Counted from the stretch's first letter, positions 14,495-23,503 are shown. The stretch: DNA of 64,000 bases from Maricaulis maris (GCF_003634045.1 NZ_RBIM01000003.1:170626-234625); one strand, 5' to 3'. Notes: a model not told the origin generated them from the letters alone. Numbers and translations are program-made.

Positions 14495-15730
14495 ATGAAA
14501 ACGACGGGATATCTGATCGCGGCCTTGTCCGCCCTGGCGTTGGGCGCCTGCGGCAATGGCGACACATCACGCGATGTGTCCGGGGCCAATGCCGAGTACC
14601 AAGCGACGCTGCTGGAACAGCTCATCGACGCCCAGCCGGGCGATGTGATCGAGATTCCGGCCGGCGTTTACAGCTTTGACCGCTCCTTGAGCCTCAATGT
14701 CGACAACGTCACCATTCGCGGCGCCGGCATGGACGAGACCATTCTGTCCTTCCAGGGCCAGGTCGCAGGCGCCGAAGGCCTGATCGTCAATGCCAATGGT
14801 TTCACACTGGAAGACCTCGCCATCGAGGACACGATCGGTGACGGCCTGAAAGTGAATGGCGGCGAGAACATCATCATTCGTGGCGTGCGCGTCGAATGGA
14901 CCAATGGCTATGCCACCGAAAACGGCGCCTACGGCATCTATCCGGTGCAGACAACGAATGTGCTGGTCGAGAACACCGTCGCGATCGGCGCGTCGGATGC
15001 CGGTATCTATGTCGGCCAGTCGCGCAATGTGATCGTCCGCAACAGCCGTGCCGAATACAATGTCGCCGGGATCGAGATCGAGAATTGCATCGGCGCCGAT
15101 GTCTACGGCAACACCGCCACCAACAATACCGGCGGCATCCTGGTCTTCAACATGCCGAACCTGCCGCAGCCGGGCTATCACACCCGCGTCTACGACAATG
15201 ACGTGTTCGCCAACAATACCGAGAATTTCGGCCATGCCGGCACGCCGGTGGCCAGCGTTCCGGCCGGTTCGGGCATTGTCATCAACTCGAATGACCAGGT
15301 CGAGATCTTCAACAATCGTATCTCCGACAACAACACCGCCAACATCATCATCTCCAGCCTGCATTCGACCGGCTATTCGGATTACTCCGTGCAGACCGAT
15401 TTCGATCCCTATCCGGAAACGATCTGGATCCATGACAACATCTATTCCGGTGGTGGTACCTCGCCCGACGGGCTCGACCTGACGGCACTGAAAATCGCCC
15501 TGTTCGGTCTCAATGGCGCCCTGCCCGACGTCCTGTTCGATGGCTATGTCGACACCGCGAAGATGGTGGACGGCGCCATGCCGGACGCCTTGCGCATCTG
15601 TGTTGCCGACGAGGTCGACGTGCTCAATGCCGACGGTCCCAACGGGTATGACTCGCCACGGGTCGACACCGAGGCCTTCCGTTGCACGCTCGACAGCCTT
15701 TCGGGCGTCGAACTGGCGCTCGCCGATTAA
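14495..15730 (+). CDS. Parallel beta-helix repeat lipoprotein
   Basis: This 411-residue protein starts MKTTGYLIAALSALALGAC, a lipoprotein signal with lipobox LGAC. It is followed by a right-handed parallel beta-helix spanning residues ~45-300 (repeating turns such as NIIIRGVRVEW, NVLVENTVAIG, NVIVRNSRAEY and GADVYGNTATN). The family corresponds to the beta-helix proteins always found beside a diheme cytochrome of the HNE_0200/SO2930 type. The function of the pair is unknown. The start at 14495 has GGGAGAG 5 bases upstream. The cytochrome gene follows after a 42-base gap, so an operon is likely. Polysaccharide binding or lysis would suit the fold, but no catalytic residues can be assigned. Confidence 0.85.
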   Translation: MKTTGYLIAALSALALGACGNGDTSRDVSGANAEYQATLLEQLIDAQPGDVIEIPAGVYSFDRSLSLNVDNVTIRGAGMDETILSFQGQVAGAEGLIVNANGFTLEDLAIEDTIGDGLKVNGGENIIIRGVRVEWTNGYATENGAYGIYPVQTTNVLVENTVAIGASDAGIYVGQSRNVIVRNSRAEYNVAGIEIENCIGADVYGNTATNNTGGILVFNMPNLPQPGYHTRVYDNDVFANNTENFGHAGTPVASVPAGSGIVINSNDQVEIFNNRISDNNTANIIISSLHSTGYSDYSVQTDFDPYPETIWIHDNIYSGGGTSPDGLDLTALKIALFGLNGALPDVLFDGYVDTAKMVDGAMPDALRICVADEVDVLNADGPNGYDSPRVDTEAFRCTLDSLSGVELALAD

Positions 15731-15772
15731 ATCGGAACACGTGTGGGTATGGGTGTGAGTTTGACTGTGACG

Positions 15773-16897
15773 ATGAATCCGATGCGCGGCCTTGTGCTGA
15801 TCCTGGTCGGCCTGCTGGCCGCGTGCTCGCAGAATGCACCAACGCCGCAATTCCATGCTGACGACAATCCCCGGCTGCTCTCCGAATGGGGACAGCTGGG
15901 CATCGTCGGCGCGGAGCTGCGCACCGGTGCCGGTGTCGTCACCTATGATCTCAACACCCCGCTCTTCACCGACTACGCCCTCAAACTGCGCACCATCTGG
16001 ATGCCCGAGGGCGTGTCGGCCGATTATCGTGAGAATGATGTGCTCGACTTCCCGGTCGGCACGGTCATCACCAAGACCTTCTACTATGCCAGCGCCGGCG
16101 GGCCGGACCGGGTCTCGCGCGGTGACGGCCATGCCTTGGTCACCGCGGACGGCCATCTCGACCTCGACGCGGTGCAATTGATCGAGACCCGCATTCTGGT
16201 GCGCCGTGAAAACGGCTGGGCGGCCCTGCCCTATCGCTGGAATGAGGATCAGACCGAGGCCGTCCTGCTGCGCTATGGCGACGTCATCCCCCTGCAGATG
16301 ATTGACGCCGACGGCAGCGAGACCGGGTTCAATTATGTCATGCCGGACGTTAATCAGTGCGCCAGCTGCCATGCCCCGGATTCCAACACGCGGATTATCT
16401 CGCCGATCGGTCCGAAACCGCGCCATATCAACCGTGATTTCGACTATCCCGACGGCACGCGAAACCAGCTCGATCACCTGACGGCTATCGGCTATCTGAC
16501 CGGCGCGCCGCAGGCGGATACCGCGCCCCGCAATGCCGATTGGGCCGATATCAACGCCAGCCTGGAAGCCCGCGCCCGCGCATATCTGGACGCCAATTGC
16601 TCACATTGCCACAGCCCGGTCGGGCCGGCCGACACGTCCGGGCTGAACCTTGAACCCGACATCGCCCACGGCCCAGCTTTGGGCATCTGCAAACTGCCGA
16701 TCGCGGCCGGTTCGGGAACCGGCGATCGCCGTCATGACATCGTTCCGGGCGCGCCCGACGAATCGATCCTGCTCTTCCGCCTCGACAATGTGCAACCGGA
16801 CGAAATGATGCCGGAAGTCGGCCGCTCGACCATCCACACGGAAGGTGTTGAGTTGATCCGGGCCTGGATTGAAAGCCTGCCCGGCGATTGCAACTGA
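15773..16897 (+). CDS. Diheme c-type cytochrome lipoprotein (SO2930/HNE_0200 family)
   Basis: This 374-residue protein has an N-terminal lipoprotein signal (GLVLILVGLLAACS). Two heme c motifs are seen: CASCH near residue ~195 (NQCASCHAPDS) and CSHCH near ~275 (NCSHCHSPVG). Methionines such as EMMPEVGRS near the C-terminus may supply axial ligands. Members occur only next to the beta-helix protein found just upstream. Periplasmic electron transfer or peroxidase-like chemistry is plausible but unproven. Several in-frame starts exist (GTG 15743, ATG 15749, ATG 15773); 15773 gives the best signal peptide, although no clear Shine-Dalgarno is visible. The stop abuts the convergent TetR gene. Confidence 0.85.
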   Translation: MNPMRGLVLILVGLLAACSQNAPTPQFHADDNPRLLSEWGQLGIVGAELRTGAGVVTYDLNTPLFTDYALKLRTIWMPEGVSADYRENDVLDFPVGTVITKTFYYASAGGPDRVSRGDGHALVTADGHLDLDAVQLIETRILVRRENGWAALPYRWNEDQTEAVLLRYGDVIPLQMIDADGSETGFNYVMPDVNQCASCHAPDSNTRIISPIGPKPRHINRDFDYPDGTRNQLDHLTAIGYLTGAPQADTAPRNADWADINASLEARARAYLDANCSHCHSPVGPADTSGLNLEPDIAHGPALGICKLPIAAGSGTGDRRHDIVPGAPDESILLFRLDNVQPDEMMPEVGRSTIHTEGVELIRAWIESLPGDCN

Positions 16898-17539
16898 TCA
16901 GTCGAGATAGGGCGCCAGATAGCGCTGCAGCGCCATCAGGGTTTCATTGAAATAGGTTTCCGCCTGTTCCGGCCGGTCACGCGTGGCGAATATCAGGACT
17001 TCGGCGGCGCAATAGAATTCGACCGTCAAACGGGCCACCACATCCGGGTCGCCATCATGAAATCCGTCCATCCCCTTGTGCCAGCGATGGGACAGTACTG
17101 CTGCGAGACGAACGTTCCAGCGTTCGCGGACAACGCGCAATTCGGGCGTTGTCAGGGTCAGCTGGAAGACCGCACCATAGGACGGATTGCCTGAGACCAG
17201 CTGCCGCAAGCCGTTCAGCATGCCAAACACGCTGATCCGCCAGTCCTGCTCCTCGGGATCTTCCAGAATTTTCGAGACGATGCCCTCGGCCTCGAGCATG
17301 AATTCGTCGAGAATGGTGCAGTGGATGGCGTAGATGTTGGGAAAATAGCGGTAGACGGAACTCACCGGAACGCCGGCCTGGGCGGCCACGCTGGAGGTCG
17401 TGATCGCGTCGACCCCGTCATGCTCCAGCAGGTATTTGGTCGCCGCAACGATCTTCGTGATTCGTTCCTGGGACCGCTTCTGCCTCGGGGCAGCGCGTCG
17501 CTCCAGGTCGATATTTTCCGTCGGGGCTCGCTCGTTCAC
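16898..17539 (-). CDS. TetR/AcrR-family transcriptional regulator
   Basis: This 213-residue regulator has an N-terminal helix-turn-helix: RITKIVAATKYLLEHDGVDA then TSSVAAQAGVPVSSVYRYFPN, with the canonical TetR recognition helix ending YRYF. The remaining ~150 residues form the helical ligand/dimer domain. A GTG start at 17539 is preferred because AGG precedes it at good spacing; the frame is open to 17593. It is divergent from a TonB receptor gene with a 23-bp inverted repeat between them, so it probably represses that receptor and itself in response to the transported compound or a product of it. Confidence 0.88.
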   Translation of the reverse strand: MNERAPTENIDLERRAAPRQKRSQERITKIVAATKYLLEHDGVDAITTSSVAAQAGVPVSSVYRYFPNIYAIHCTILDEFMLEAEGIVSKILEDPEEQDWRISVFGMLNGLRQLVSGNPSYGAVFQLTLTTPELRVVRERWNVRLAAVLSHRWHKGMDGFHDGDPDVVARLTVEFYCAAEVLIFATRDRPEQAETYFNETLMALQRYLAPYLD

Positions 17540-17631
17540 ATTCTGCCTCGTTGAAATCACATTGCAATTTCGCACATCAAGGCGGCAAGGCAAGTGTGAC
17601 CCATTTGCGTCGCGCCGCGATCTTCCACCGC

Positions 17632-17654
17632 TTCAAGCAAGACCATCGCTTGAA
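17632..17654. promoter_or_regulatory. TetR operator candidate
   Basis: A perfect 7-bp inverted repeat, TTCAAGC-N9-GCTTGAA, lies in the divergent spacer between the TetR gene and the TonB receptor, 129 bases before the receptor start. Size and placement suit a TetR-family operator. Binding by this TetR is inferred. Confidence 0.5.
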
Positions 17655-17782
17655 TAACTGAAAAAAATTCTGTTTCGTTTAATTAGGTCTCCGGACGGGG
17701 ATTCCAAGGGGAAAATCGGCAGAACACGCAATTGTCAGCGCGCGTCAGGCCGGAAATGGGTCAAAGGCCCAGCGGAGGAAAC

Positions 17783-20212
17783 ATGAAAATGACCATATCG
17801 GCCAAACGTCGCGGCTTCCGGTACCTGCTCGCCTCGACGGCGGCCTGCATCGCGGTTGCCCCCGCACTCGCACAGGGCGCCGACACGGATGAAGACGTCA
17901 TCGTCGTCACCGCACAGCAGCGCGCCCAGTCCTCCCAGGACGTGCCGATTTCCCTGCAAGTGCTGGACAGTGAGTTCATCGACGCGCTCGCCGCCGACGA
18001 TATGGGCGATCTGGAAGCCTTCGTGCCGGGCCTCGACGTCTCCAATGGCAGCCCGACCCAGCCGCGCTATTCAATCCGCGGCATCACGACCAGTGATTTC
18101 GGCGTCGGTACCGATCCGGCGGTCGGCATTTATGTTGACGGCATCTATGCAGCGCGGTCAGGCGCATCCTTGCTGGCCTTCAACGATATCGAGCGCATCG
18201 AGGTCCTGAAGGGGCCGCAGGGCACGCTGTTCGGTCGCAACTCGGCGGCCGGTGCGGTCTCGATCATCACGCGCGAGCCGAGCGACGAGCTTGAGGGCCG
18301 CGTCGCCGTCCGCATGGGCAGCAATAACCGCACGCGCACCGAGGCGATGATCAACATCCCGATCACCGACACGCTCGCCGTTCGCGCCAACTTCCTCGGC
18401 AACAAGGCCGATGGCTGGCTGACCGACGACGTCACCGGCGAGGATTATGGCCGCGACGACGCCTCGGCCGACCGCATCACCGTGCGCTGGAACGCCACGC
18501 CGTCGACCGAGATCCTGCTGCGCCACAGCCGTGACAGTATCGACCAGGACGCCCGCCCGGCGATCGGCATTGTCGACCTGCCGGCCTATCCCGGCACGCC
18601 CCCGCTTCCGGTCGATACGGACGCCTATCTTGATCCGTTCAGCGCCCCGATCCGAAACGACGTCGTGTTCAACCGCGAAGCCCGCGACCTGGCCGAGACC
18701 ACGCTGACCATCCGCCAGGATATCGGCGCGATGACGCTGACCTCGCTGACCTCCTATCGCGAATTTGACACGATGAACCGCGAGGACGAGGACGGCACCA
18801 ACCGGATCGACACCTATTTCGACACCAATAATGTCGAAGACAATGAAGCCTTCTACCAGGAATTCCGCCTCGCCGGCACCAATGGCCCGGTCGATTGGCT
18901 GATCGGTGCCAGCTATTATGACGAGACCGCGATCCAGGCCTCCGAGACCTTCACCTTCACCGATACCGTGAACACGGTGCTGGGCAATATCGGTGCGGGC
19001 ACACCCTTCACCGATCTGGAATACGGCCTATTGGTTCCTTTCGACCTGCCCTTCACCATGCTCGGCCATTCCTGGTCCGAGATCATGAGCAATCAGGGCG
19101 AGTTCACGGCCCGCGCTGTCTATGCCGACATGATCTGGTCGGTGACCGACCGGATGAACCTGTCGGTCGGCCTGCGTTATACCGAGGATGAGAAGACCTT
19201 CCAGTGGACCAATGGTGGCCGCCAGGCCGACAGTCTGGACCAGACGCTTGCGGCCCTCGACGGGGCCGGCATTCTCGGTCTCGCCGGTGCCTCGCCGACC
19301 GACTTCCAGTTCGACTTTGTCTTTGACCTGTCACCGCTCGGCGGCGTGGCGTGCGACAATGGCGTCAATGTCGCCGAAGGCGTGGCCTGCGTCATGGAAG
19401 ACAGCTGGAACAATCTCAGCCCGCGCGTCGTCGTCGACTACCAGTTGACCGACAATGTCATGATCTATGGCTCGTTCAGTGAGGGCTACAAGGCCGGCGG
19501 CTACAATTCGGTTGAAGTCGGCTCGCGCTTCGAGAACGAGACCGTGACCAGCTGGGAATTCGGCTTCAAGTCGGACTTCATCAATCCGGACCTCATCTTC
19601 AACATGTCGGCCTTCTCCTATGTCTATGAGGACAAGCAGTCGATCCGCCTGGTCGTGCCGACCGGTGGCGGCGTGCCGCAATACCTGGTCCAGACCTCCG
19701 ATGACGAGGCCATCGGCGTCGATATCGAACTCGATTGGGCGGCAACCGACGCCCTGCGCCTGCGCGGCAATGCGCAATGGCTCGACTCCACCCACAAGCG
19801 TCGCATTGACAGCAATGGGGCGGACCTGGCCGGGGAGCCGACAGGCCAACCCTTCTGGAACATCTCGGTCGGTGCCGACTATGTGTTTGACTTGGCCGGC
19901 AATGGCGAGCTGACGCTCCAAGCCAACCACGCCTATCGGGGAGAAAGCCGCTGCAACAGCCAGTCAGTGCTTCAGGGCACGTGTGGCGGTTATGACGCCT
20001 TCGCCACCGGCGAGGCCCGCAACCGCACTGACCTTCGAGCCCGCTGGACGGCTCCGAACGAGAACCTGACGATCAGCGCCTTCGTCAACAATGTGTTCGA
20101 CAACCAGTATGTCGAGGGCGTCAACAATATCACGGCGAGCACGCTGGGCACGCCCTTCGCTTCGATCTCGCGGCCGCGGGTATGGGGGGTGGAGTTCGGT
20201 TACGACTTCTAG
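17783..20212 (+). CDS. TonB-dependent receptor
   Basis: This 809-residue outer-membrane receptor has a signal peptide ending near ALAQG. It continues with a TonB-box-like DEDVIVVTAQQR and a plug domain (QDVPISLQVLDSEFIDAL, GTDPAVGIYVDGIYAAR, VLKGPQGTLFGRNSAAGAVS). The beta-barrel runs to a terminal aromatic residue (RVWGVEFGYDF). The plug motif GPQGTLFGRN is that of the large Caulobacterales/Sphingomonadales receptor group, which takes up diverse carbohydrates, aromatics or chelates. The ATG at 17783 has GGAGG 7 bases upstream. It is divergent from the TetR gene and followed by a terminator. The ligand is unknown. Confidence 0.92.
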   Translation: MKMTISAKRRGFRYLLASTAACIAVAPALAQGADTDEDVIVVTAQQRAQSSQDVPISLQVLDSEFIDALAADDMGDLEAFVPGLDVSNGSPTQPRYSIRGITTSDFGVGTDPAVGIYVDGIYAARSGASLLAFNDIERIEVLKGPQGTLFGRNSAAGAVSIITREPSDELEGRVAVRMGSNNRTRTEAMINIPITDTLAVRANFLGNKADGWLTDDVTGEDYGRDDASADRITVRWNATPSTEILLRHSRDSIDQDARPAIGIVDLPAYPGTPPLPVDTDAYLDPFSAPIRNDVVFNREARDLAETTLTIRQDIGAMTLTSLTSYREFDTMNREDEDGTNRIDTYFDTNNVEDNEAFYQEFRLAGTNGPVDWLIGASYYDETAIQASETFTFTDTVNTVLGNIGAGTPFTDLEYGLLVPFDLPFTMLGHSWSEIMSNQGEFTARAVYADMIWSVTDRMNLSVGLRYTEDEKTFQWTNGGRQADSLDQTLAALDGAGILGLAGASPTDFQFDFVFDLSPLGGVACDNGVNVAEGVACVMEDSWNNLSPRVVVDYQLTDNVMIYGSFSEGYKAGGYNSVEVGSRFENETVTSWEFGFKSDFINPDLIFNMSAFSYVYEDKQSIRLVVPTGGGVPQYLVQTSDDEAIGVDIELDWAATDALRLRGNAQWLDSTHKRRIDSNGADLAGEPTGQPFWNISVGADYVFDLAGNGELTLQANHAYRGESRCNSQSVLQGTCGGYDAFATGEARNRTDLRARWTAPNENLTISAFVNNVFDNQYVEGVNNITASTLGTPFASISRPRVWGVEFGYDF

Positions 20213-20234
20213 TCACGATCTCCATTGCGGCTGG

Positions 20235-20271
20235 ACGGCCTCGCCCTCTTGGGCGGGGCCGTTTGCGTTTT
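20235..20271 (+). terminator. Terminator of TonB receptor gene
   Basis: The stem ACGGCCtCGCCC-TCTT-GGGCGgGGCCGT is followed by TTTGCGTTTT, 23 bases past the stop codon. One internal mismatch is present. Confidence 0.75.
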
Positions 20272-20296
20272 GGGTGGTTGGCAGGCGCGCTCGACT

Positions 20297-20368
20297 TATC
20301 CGCGTACGGAGATAAAGCAAACTTATCCTCGAACGCGGATATTGCATATTTATCCGCGTTCGCGTATA
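20297..20368. promoter_or_regulatory. Three phased HipB operators
   Basis: Three 18-bp sites lie exactly 27 bp apart: 20297-20314 (TATCC-N8-AGATA), 20324-20341 (TATCC-N8-GGATA, a perfect match to the known HipB operator form TATCC-N8-GGATA) and 20351-20368 (TATCC-N8-GTATA). The last ends 20 bases before the hipB start. The array should autorepress the operon through HipB or HipAB. Spacing and sequence are seen directly; the role is by homology to the E. coli hip operators. Confidence 0.8.
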
Positions 20369-20388
20369 TCGGTTATTGGAGACACACC

Positions 20389-20634
20389 ATGACCATACGC
20401 GACACCAAACAGCTCGGCGCCGCGCTCCAGCGGGAGCGAAAGCGCCAAGGCCTGACCCAGACACAACTCGCCGGCAAAGCCGGTCTGCGTCAGCAGACCA
20501 TTTCGGCCGTTGAGGGCGGCAAGCCGCGCTCAGAGCTTCAGGTCATCTTCGACATCATGGCGGCGCTTGGCCTTGAAGTGTCGCTGAAGCCTCGAGCCGG
20601 CAACAACACACCGAGCCTTGAAGAGCTGTTCTGA
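20389..20634 (+). CDS. hipB: HipB-like antitoxin / operon repressor
   Basis: This 81-residue protein is one Xre-type helix-turn-helix domain (residues ~8-62: KQLGAALQRERKRQGLTQ, TQLAGKAGLRQQTISAVEGG) with a short tail ending PSLEELF. It binds operator DNA and neutralises HipA. The start at 20389 has TGGAGA upstream. The stop overlaps the hipA start (TGATG), so antitoxin and kinase are coupled. Three phased operators precede it. Length and organisation are typical of hipBA modules. Confidence 0.92.
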   Translation: MTIRDTKQLGAALQRERKRQGLTQTQLAGKAGLRQQTISAVEGGKPRSELQVIFDIMAALGLEVSLKPRAGNNTPSLEELF

Positions 20635-21965
20635 TGGGCCGAAAGCGCCGATCCAGCGTCCTGACGGTGGCCTTGAATGGCCGCATTGTCGGCAAGCTTG
20701 CGCGCGCCGCTGACGGCGCGACACGGTTTGACTACGCCAAGGAATGGCTGGATTGGGAATATGCGATCGCGGTCTCGCGATCCATGCCGCTTGTGGACCG
20801 CCCCTTCACCGGTCTGCCGGTGCGGGCGGTGTTCGACAACCTGCTCCCCGATGATGACCGCATCCGCGCCCGGATCGCCGCCAGGGTCGGGGCCGAGGGC
20901 ACCGACGCCGTCTCCATGCTGGCCGCGCTTGGCCGCGATTGCGTCGGAGCGCTGCAATTCCTCACCGAAGACATGCCCCCCGCACCACCCGGGCCGCCAG
21001 AGGGTGAACCGATCAGCGATCAGGAGATCGCCGCGCGAATTCGGTCTTTGAGCCTTGCGCCGCTTGGCATGCGTGGCGGCGATGACGGATTCCGGATTTC
21101 GCTGGCGGGCGCGCAGGAGAAAACAGCGCTTCTCTATCATGATGGCCAGTGGCTGCTGCCTGTCGGCACCACACCCACCACGCATATCCTCAAGCCGCAA
21201 ATCGGCACGGTCCAAACCGCCGATGGCGAGGTGGACATGACGGACAGTGTGCAGAACGAGCATGTCTGCATGGCATTGTGCCGGGCCCTTGGCCTGGCCG
21301 TTGCGCCGACTGAGATCCTGAGACTGGATGACGACCTTCTGGTCCTGAGCATTGAACGGTTTGACCGCCGACTTGACAGCAAGGGTCGCCTCTTGCGGCT
21401 CCCCCAGGAAGACATGTGCCAAGCGCTCGGCATCCCACCGACCGGCAAATACGAAGGCGATGGCGGCCCCGGTATCGGCGATTGCCTTGATGTCCTGAAG
21501 TCGAGCGATGCACCGGATGACGACCGGCGCGCTTTCATGAAGGCCCAGATCGTTTTCTGGTTGATCGGCGCGACAGACGGACATGCGAAGAATTTCTCAC
21601 TGCATCCGGGGCCACAGGGACGTTTCAGGCTGGCGCCGCTTTACGACATCCTCTCCACCCAGTGGCAACATGACCGCCAGCAAATACCGCGCAATGCCTT
21701 CCGGCTCGCAATGGCGGTCGGCGACAGGCGGCAGTACAAGATGGCAAGGATCGCTCCGCGCCATTTCGAGCAATCCGCCAAGCTTGCCGGCTTCCCGCTG
21801 CCAGCCCTCCATGAAGAGATGGCCGCGATCATGGCTCAGCTTCCCAAGGCGATTGAGACGGTTCAGAAATCTCTCGACCCGTCAGTGCCCGATGCGATGT
21901 TTGAGGCGATCACAAGGGCGGCGCAGCGCCGGGCCGAAGAGCTGGCGACCTGTCTCGGCAATTGA
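20634..21965 (+). CDS. hipA: HipA-family serine/threonine protein kinase toxin
   Basis: This 443-residue kinase has an N-terminal HipA_N subdomain (LTVALNGRIVGKL, RAVFDNLLPDDD). Core motifs are FRISLAGAQEKTALL (phosphate loop), HILKPQI (ATP lysine), ATDGHAKNFSLH (catalytic Asp and metal Asn) and RLAPLYDILST (metal-binding Asp). E. coli HipA phosphorylates glutamyl-tRNA synthetase and induces persistence. HipA homologues of alphaproteobacteria can phosphorylate other aminoacyl-tRNA synthetases, so the target here is open. All active-site motifs look intact. It is coupled to hipB and lies within the accessory block that splits the MoxR and VWA genes. Confidence 0.93.
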   Translation: MGRKRRSSVLTVALNGRIVGKLARAADGATRFDYAKEWLDWEYAIAVSRSMPLVDRPFTGLPVRAVFDNLLPDDDRIRARIAARVGAEGTDAVSMLAALGRDCVGALQFLTEDMPPAPPGPPEGEPISDQEIAARIRSLSLAPLGMRGGDDGFRISLAGAQEKTALLYHDGQWLLPVGTTPTTHILKPQIGTVQTADGEVDMTDSVQNEHVCMALCRALGLAVAPTEILRLDDDLLVLSIERFDRRLDSKGRLLRLPQEDMCQALGIPPTGKYEGDGGPGIGDCLDVLKSSDAPDDDRRAFMKAQIVFWLIGATDGHAKNFSLHPGPQGRFRLAPLYDILSTQWQHDRQQIPRNAFRLAMAVGDRRQYKMARIAPRHFEQSAKLAGFPLPALHEEMAAIMAQLPKAIETVQKSLDPSVPDAMFEAITRAAQRRAEELATCLGN

Positions 21966-22239
21966 CCCGCATAACCGCCGCCCCGCCTGCTGCCCAACGC
22001 CTGGCGCGGCGCCACTCATGCGGGCGCGTCGGACAGCAGGCCGCATCCGGTACTTCAGCGCCGGAAATATGGCGTGTGTCTTCGCTTATAGCGGATTCCG
22101 GCGCCGGGCGCGGCGTCATGACCGCGAGCAGGTCCGAAACGCAGGATACAAGCGCCTTTATCCCCACAAGCGCCAGCTGCGATCCGCCAATCCGCACACC
22201 CACCCTTCCCTGCCACACGAACCCCGCTAGATTGGGCTC

Positions 22240-23415
22240 ATGCTGCACCATTTCTTCACCGAACTCCGCGCCGCCAAAATCCCTGTCACCACACGGGAAT
22301 ACCTGACCTTGCTCGAGGCCCTCGACAAGGGCGTCATCGAGCCGGAAATCAAGCATTTCTACTCGGTCAGCCGCGCCGCGCTGGTGAAGGACGAGAAGGA
22401 TTTCGACAAGTTCGACATGGTGTTCGGGCATGTCTTCAAAGGCGTGGAAATGCTCTCCCAGATGTTCGAGGACAAGGAAATCCCGGACGAATGGCTGCAG
22501 GCGATGATGAAGCGCATGCTCACCGAGGAAGAGATGGCCGAGCTCAAGGCCCTGCCCTTTGACGAGCTGATGGAAACCCTCAAGAAGCGCCTGGAAGAAC
22601 AGGAAAAACGCCATGAGGGCGGCAACAAGTGGATCGGCACGGGCGGCACCTCGCCCTTCGGTCATTCCGGCTACAACCCGTCCGGCGTCCGCATCGGTGG
22701 CGAGAGCCAGAACAAGCGCGCCGCCAAGGTCTGGGAACAGCGCCGCTACAAGGATCTCGATGGTGAGCGCGAACTGGGCACGCGCAATCTGAAAGTCGCC
22801 CTGCGCCGCCTGCGCAAATTTGCCCGTGACGGGGCCCGCGAGGAACTTGATCTGGGCGAGACGATCGACGCCACTGCCAAGCAGGGCTGGCTCGATGTCA
22901 TCATGCGGCCGGAGCGCCGCAATGCGATCAAGGTGCTCGCCCTGTTCGATGTCGGCGGGTCGATGGACCCGCATGTCCGGCTTTGCGAGGAGCTCTTCTC
23001 GGCCGCCCGCACGACCTTCAAGAACCTCGAATATTTCTACTTCCACAACTGCCCCTATGAGGGCGTGTGGCGGTCAAACCTGCGGCGCCGAACCGAGACC
23101 GTGCCGACCCTCGATGTGATGCACAAATACCCGGCCGACTGGAAGGTCATCCTGGTCGGCGACGCCGCCATGGCGCCTTATGAGATCACCCATGATGGCG
23201 GTTCGGTCGAGCATTGGAATGAGGAGGCCGGTGCGGTCTGGCTGCAGCGCATCGTCGACACCTGGCCGCACCTGATCTGGATCAATCCGACACCGGAAAA
23301 ATGGTGGGAGCACTCCTACTCCACCCGCCTCGTCCAGGACATTATCGGCGCCGACCGCATGTTCCCGCTGACGCTTGAGGGCGTCGATGCGGCGATGAAG
23401 GAATTGGCGCGTTAG
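22240..23415 (+). CDS. CoxE-like VWA-domain protein
   Basis: This 391-residue protein has a helical N-terminal half (residues ~1-220; HFFTELRAAKIPVTTREYL) and a C-terminal VWA domain. The metal-site motif appears as ALFDVGGSMDPHVRLCEELF near residue ~238, with Gly where the usual DxSxS has its first Ser. The family works with MoxR AAA ATPases, as in CoxD/CoxE maturation of the CO dehydrogenase active site. Its expected partner is the ATPase at 9945. The two are normally adjacent, but here an 11.4-kb block intervenes. The 274-bp gap upstream (21966-22239) holds no recognisable feature. Confidence 0.87.
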   Translation: MLHHFFTELRAAKIPVTTREYLTLLEALDKGVIEPEIKHFYSVSRAALVKDEKDFDKFDMVFGHVFKGVEMLSQMFEDKEIPDEWLQAMMKRMLTEEEMAELKALPFDELMETLKKRLEEQEKRHEGGNKWIGTGGTSPFGHSGYNPSGVRIGGESQNKRAAKVWEQRRYKDLDGERELGTRNLKVALRRLRKFARDGAREELDLGETIDATAKQGWLDVIMRPERRNAIKVLALFDVGGSMDPHVRLCEELFSAARTTFKNLEYFYFHNCPYEGVWRSNLRRRTETVPTLDVMHKYPADWKVILVGDAAMAPYEITHDGGSVEHWNEEAGAVWLQRIVDTWPHLIWINPTPEKWWEHSYSTRLVQDIIGADRMFPLTLEGVDAAMKELAR

Positions 23416-23503
23416 GGCGCATCGTCCGGGTCCTTTCAGCATGACGACCGACAGACATCGCTCGGATCATTTCTGCGAATGAGTCTCAAAACAAATTGAC
23501 TCT

